Origin: DASXRU01 sp033856235
GTDB lineage: Bacteria > Acidobacteriota > Blastocatellia > Pyrinomonadales > Pyrinomonadaceae
Length of the DNA: 64,000 nt
Reading direction: 5' to 3'
Assembly: GCA_033856235.1 (NCBI GenBank)
Contig: JAWVFI010000007.1
Span: 1-64,000, forward strand
Under the pieces are notes generated by a model. The model was not told the DNA's origin. It saw only the letters and a list, made by a program, of their open reading frames with translations, and searched no databases. A program made the position numbers and the translations under genes. Below are positions 62,099 to 64,000 of the stretch, in pieces. Each line of letters begins with the position of its first letter. Position 1 is the stretch's first letter.

Positions 62099-62737
62099 AT
62101 GTTCAGGAAGGACCAGAAAGACGAAGAGAACGAGAGCCCGAGCGCTCATCAAACTGCTCCCGCGCCGCGCAATTATGCTTCCTATCAGAGTAGCGAGCCC
62201 CCGCGTCCCGCCATTGATGCCAGCGCCAGTCCAAAGGCCCTGACCGAAAGCGAGTCGTTGGCTCGCGAGATTAAGGACGGCACGCTCAGCGGTTTTATCG
62301 GCAGCGGCACGGTCGTTACCGGCGAAGCGAACTTCAAAGCAATGCTGCGGGTTGATGGTCACCTCTCAGGACGCATTACCTCGGAAACCGGAACTTTGAT
62401 TATCGGTTCGCATGGCCAGGTCGATGCGAACATCGAAGTCGCGACGGCTACGATTCATGGCACAGTCAACGGCGACATCATTGCCACGCAGCGCCTGGAA
62501 TTGGGTCGCGCCGCGAAAGTGAATGGCAACATTCAGACGCCGTCGTTGATGATTGAGCAAGGCGCGATCTTCGAAGGTAGTTGCAAAATGATTCAGCCGA
62601 GCGCCGCTTTGGAAAAAGGCCGCAAGCGTGATTACCGCGGACGTGAAGAGAACGCTTTGGATGCCACTGGCCTGCCATCGATTAACGCCGACAACGTTAC
62701 GGAGTCGGGTGACATCGTTTCCGACGTCGCCAGCTAA
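62099..62737 (+). CDS. Bactofilin 3
   Basis: 212 residues. Core: SGFIGSGTVVTGEANFKAMLRVDGHLSGRITSETGTLIIGSHGQVDANIEVATATIHGTVNGDIIATQRLELGRAAKVNGNIQTPSLMIEQGAIFEGSCKM, the most canonical of the three, with a disordered N-terminus (DEENESPSAHQTAPAPRN). GGAGG lies about six bases before ATG 62099. The gene is followed by a REP-like palindrome and an intrinsic terminator, ending the bactofilin group. Confidence 0.93.
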   Translation: MFRKDQKDEENESPSAHQTAPAPRNYASYQSSEPPRPAIDASASPKALTESESLAREIKDGTLSGFIGSGTVVTGEANFKAMLRVDGHLSGRITSETGTLIIGSHGQVDANIEVATATIHGTVNGDIIATQRLELGRAAKVNGNIQTPSLMIEQGAIFEGSCKMIQPSAALEKGRKRDYRGREENALDATGLPSINADNVTESGDIVSDVAS

Positions 62738-62742
62738 ACGAG

Positions 62743-62758
62743 ACAGACTTCAGTCTGT
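62743..62758. repeat. Single REP-like palindrome
   Basis: ACAGACTTCAGTCTGT, a perfect 16-base palindrome of the same family as 379-458 and 47669-47730, in the 3' region of bactofilin 3. Confidence 0.6.
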
Positions 62759-62810
62759 AATTACTGGAGCCCCGGCGCTCGTTAAAGCAACAGACCAACA
62801 CTAAGAAGAA

Positions 62811-62839
62811 GGGCGGACTTGTCCGCCCTTTTCTTTTTT
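62811..62839 (+). terminator. Intrinsic terminator of the bactofilin group
   Basis: GGGCGGAC (62811-62818), loop TT, GTCCGCCC (62821-62828), followed by TTTTCTTTTTT. It is 74 bases after the bactofilin 3 stop. Confidence 0.9.
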
Positions 62840-62871
62840 CGGGCGGGCGCATTAAGCTGTAACGCAAAACC

Positions 62872-64000
62872 ATGAGACGAATTTCAATTCTTTGCCCAAC
62901 CCTTTTGATTGTGGCCATCTCTTTACCCAGCCTGGCCCAGGAGAAGGACCCGCGCGCCGCGAGACCAACAATTCCAACCAGCATTCTGCTTCGCATTATT
63001 CGCGCTGAAGATGAGCGGCGTTGGGATGACCAGCTGAACGCGTTGCTGGGGGACAAGGATCCAAAGGTGCGCGCCCGCGCGGCCCTGGCAGCGGGCCGCA
63101 TTGGTGATGAACGTGCGGTTCCGGCATTGGGTGCCATGCTGCGGAGGGATAAAGACGACGGCGCGCAGCAGATGGCGGCGTTTGCCCTGGGCGAAACTGA
63201 GTCCTCTGCGGCCGCTGATGCGTTGCTCGAATACTTGAACGCCAGGCAAGCGCCGGCGCGGGCCCGCGTCGTTGAGGCCCTGGGAAAGATCGCCGCCGCA
63301 CTTCCCAAGGGCGAGGAGACCCGGGGTCAAACGATAGGCAAGGCAATCCTCGACGCCCTCAGATATGAAGCCGCCCGTAGATCGATGCCGGACGGCCACA
63401 CGATTCTGTTGGGTTTGACCGCCGTGTTGCGGGCGAAGCCCGGAGGCGCCGGACCGGTAGTTGCCGGATTCCTCGGCTATGCAGATTCGCGCATTATTGC
63501 TGATTCATTGAACACGATGGCGCGGTTGACGTTGAAGGACAGGAACGAAGAAGTTCGCCAGTTGCTTTTAAAGCACGCCGATCCGGTCGTCCGCGCGAAC
63601 GCCGCCCGCGTTGCCGGCGCCGCAGAGGACAAAGGCGCATTCGACTCGCTGCTGGATCGCGCCCGGCGCGACGACGATCTGCGCGTACGCGTTAGTGCTA
63701 TCCGGGCTTTGGGCGCTCTCAAAGATGCCAGCGCTGCACCCTCATTACTTGATCGCGGAGAGCAACTTCTAGCAAAGGCCCGGAAGATGGAAGCTCAACC
63801 GGCTGGCGTCCCCACTGATGTAAACGAGATTCTTGAGATAGCGACAACAATCGGTCGCGTATTACCGAATGCGAAAGACAGTCGCGCTGTTGAGTGGCTA
63901 CAGGACCTAAGGTCGACACTGAAACTGGCCGCGCCAGAAGTGGAAATAGCCCTGGCGCGAGTGGCGCCGCAAACCTTTCAGATTGATGCGGAGAGCAGCA
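62872..64000 (+). CDS. Secreted HEAT-repeat protein (runs off right edge)
   Basis: ATG 62872 opens a frame that continues to the window end (376 codons). Signal peptide MRRISILCPTLLIVAISLPSLAQ, then HEAT-like helical repeats: LLGDKDPKVRARAALAAGRIGDERAVPALGAML, DGAQQMAAFALGETESSAAADALLEYL, DPVVRANAARVAGAAEDKGAFDSLL and DLRVRVSAIRALGALKDASAAPSLL. Such repeats are scaffolds for protein binding. In some acidobacterial proteins they precede a peptidyl-prolyl isomerase domain; the end is not visible here. It starts after the bactofilin terminator, so it is a separate unit. Confidence 0.8.
   Translation, partial: MRRISILCPTLLIVAISLPSLAQEKDPRAARPTIPTSILLRIIRAEDERRWDDQLNALLGDKDPKVRARAALAAGRIGDERAVPALGAMLRRDKDDGAQQMAAFALGETESSAAADALLEYLNARQAPARARVVEALGKIAAALPKGEETRGQTIGKAILDALRYEAARRSMPDGHTILLGLTAVLRAKPGGAGPVVAGFLGYADSRIIADSLNTMARLTLKDRNEEVRQLLLKHADPVVRANAARVAGAAEDKGAFDSLLDRARRDDDLRVRVSAIRALGALKDASAAPSLLDRGEQLLAKARKMEAQPAGVPTDVNEILEIATTIGRVLPNAKDSRAVEWLQDLRSTLKLAAPEVEIALARVAPQTFQIDAESS

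Noticed and set aside
1..64000. CRISPR array, tRNA or rRNA genes
   Set aside because: No regularly spaced direct repeats and no cloverleaf or ribosomal signature were seen; the island uses comM rather than a tRNA as target.

Overview
The window looks like a chromosomal segment of a soil-type Acidobacteriota bacterium (Blastocatellia-like), moderately GC-rich. This is inferred from the gene repertoire, without a database search: an RHS/DUF4214 protein, an S46 peptidase, SelA, paired ECF sigma/zinc-finger anti-sigma modules, three tandem bactofilins, DUF4097 secreted proteins and a MXAN_5187-type protein.

Left chromosomal arm (1-6469, all minus strand): start of an AddB-like nuclease/helicase running off the edge, rmuC, a PolB-type DEDD exonuclease with an OB fold, then an ECF sigma / anti-sigma / DUF4097 envelope-stress set, and the 3' third of comM (yifB). 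Right arm (32949-64000): the 5' two thirds of comM, a LysM lytic transglycosylase, lon, hsp20, nrdR and an LPG-synthase-like membrane protein (minus strand). After a divergent promoter region come mostly plus-strand genes: a second ECF sigma/anti-sigma pair, a B-box membrane protein, an M23 peptidase, an S46 peptidase, a cold-shock gene, selA, a sensor kinase, a SET-domain protein, a second DUF4097 protein, dcd-dut, an M28 peptidase, a DUF5996 protein, another M23 peptidase, three bactofilins and a HEAT-repeat protein cut by the right edge.

Between the arms, a 26.5-kb integrated element (about 6469-32949) splits comM. A large serine recombinase lies at its right end. The two comM pieces rejoin exactly in frame (360 + 160 codons) at a shared CC dinucleotide, and the rebuilt target is an inverted repeat centred on that dinucleotide. 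The element carries a RepB-like primase and small zinc-binding proteins; a large RHS protein with an HEIIH C-terminal domain, translationally coupled to an OmpA-like secreted protein; and a string of small exported proteins with similar promoters and leaders. It also carries an IS1-type zinc-ribbon fragment, a structured RNA leader upstream of a secreted NCHSYAW protein, a tyrosine recombinase, XRE regulators, and a five-gene cargo block. That block has a HigB-like toxin, a HigA/ImmA fusion, an Nmad2-like protein, an IrrE-like protein with HQLAH in place of HExxH, and a duplicated zinc-ribbon protein. It is the best candidate for an undescribed, possibly defensive, system.

The most notable observations are the exact comM insertion and its exchange of the integrase C-terminus; the three-hairpin RNA leader with a Shine-Dalgarno-sequestering stem (20724-20962); a compact promoter-to-terminator unit that may be a small RNA (20172-20284); the cargo block (26472-30603); duplicated promoter modules at 16.2 and 18.1 kb; and paired palindromic REP-like sequences between chromosomal genes. 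No tRNA, rRNA or CRISPR array was seen.
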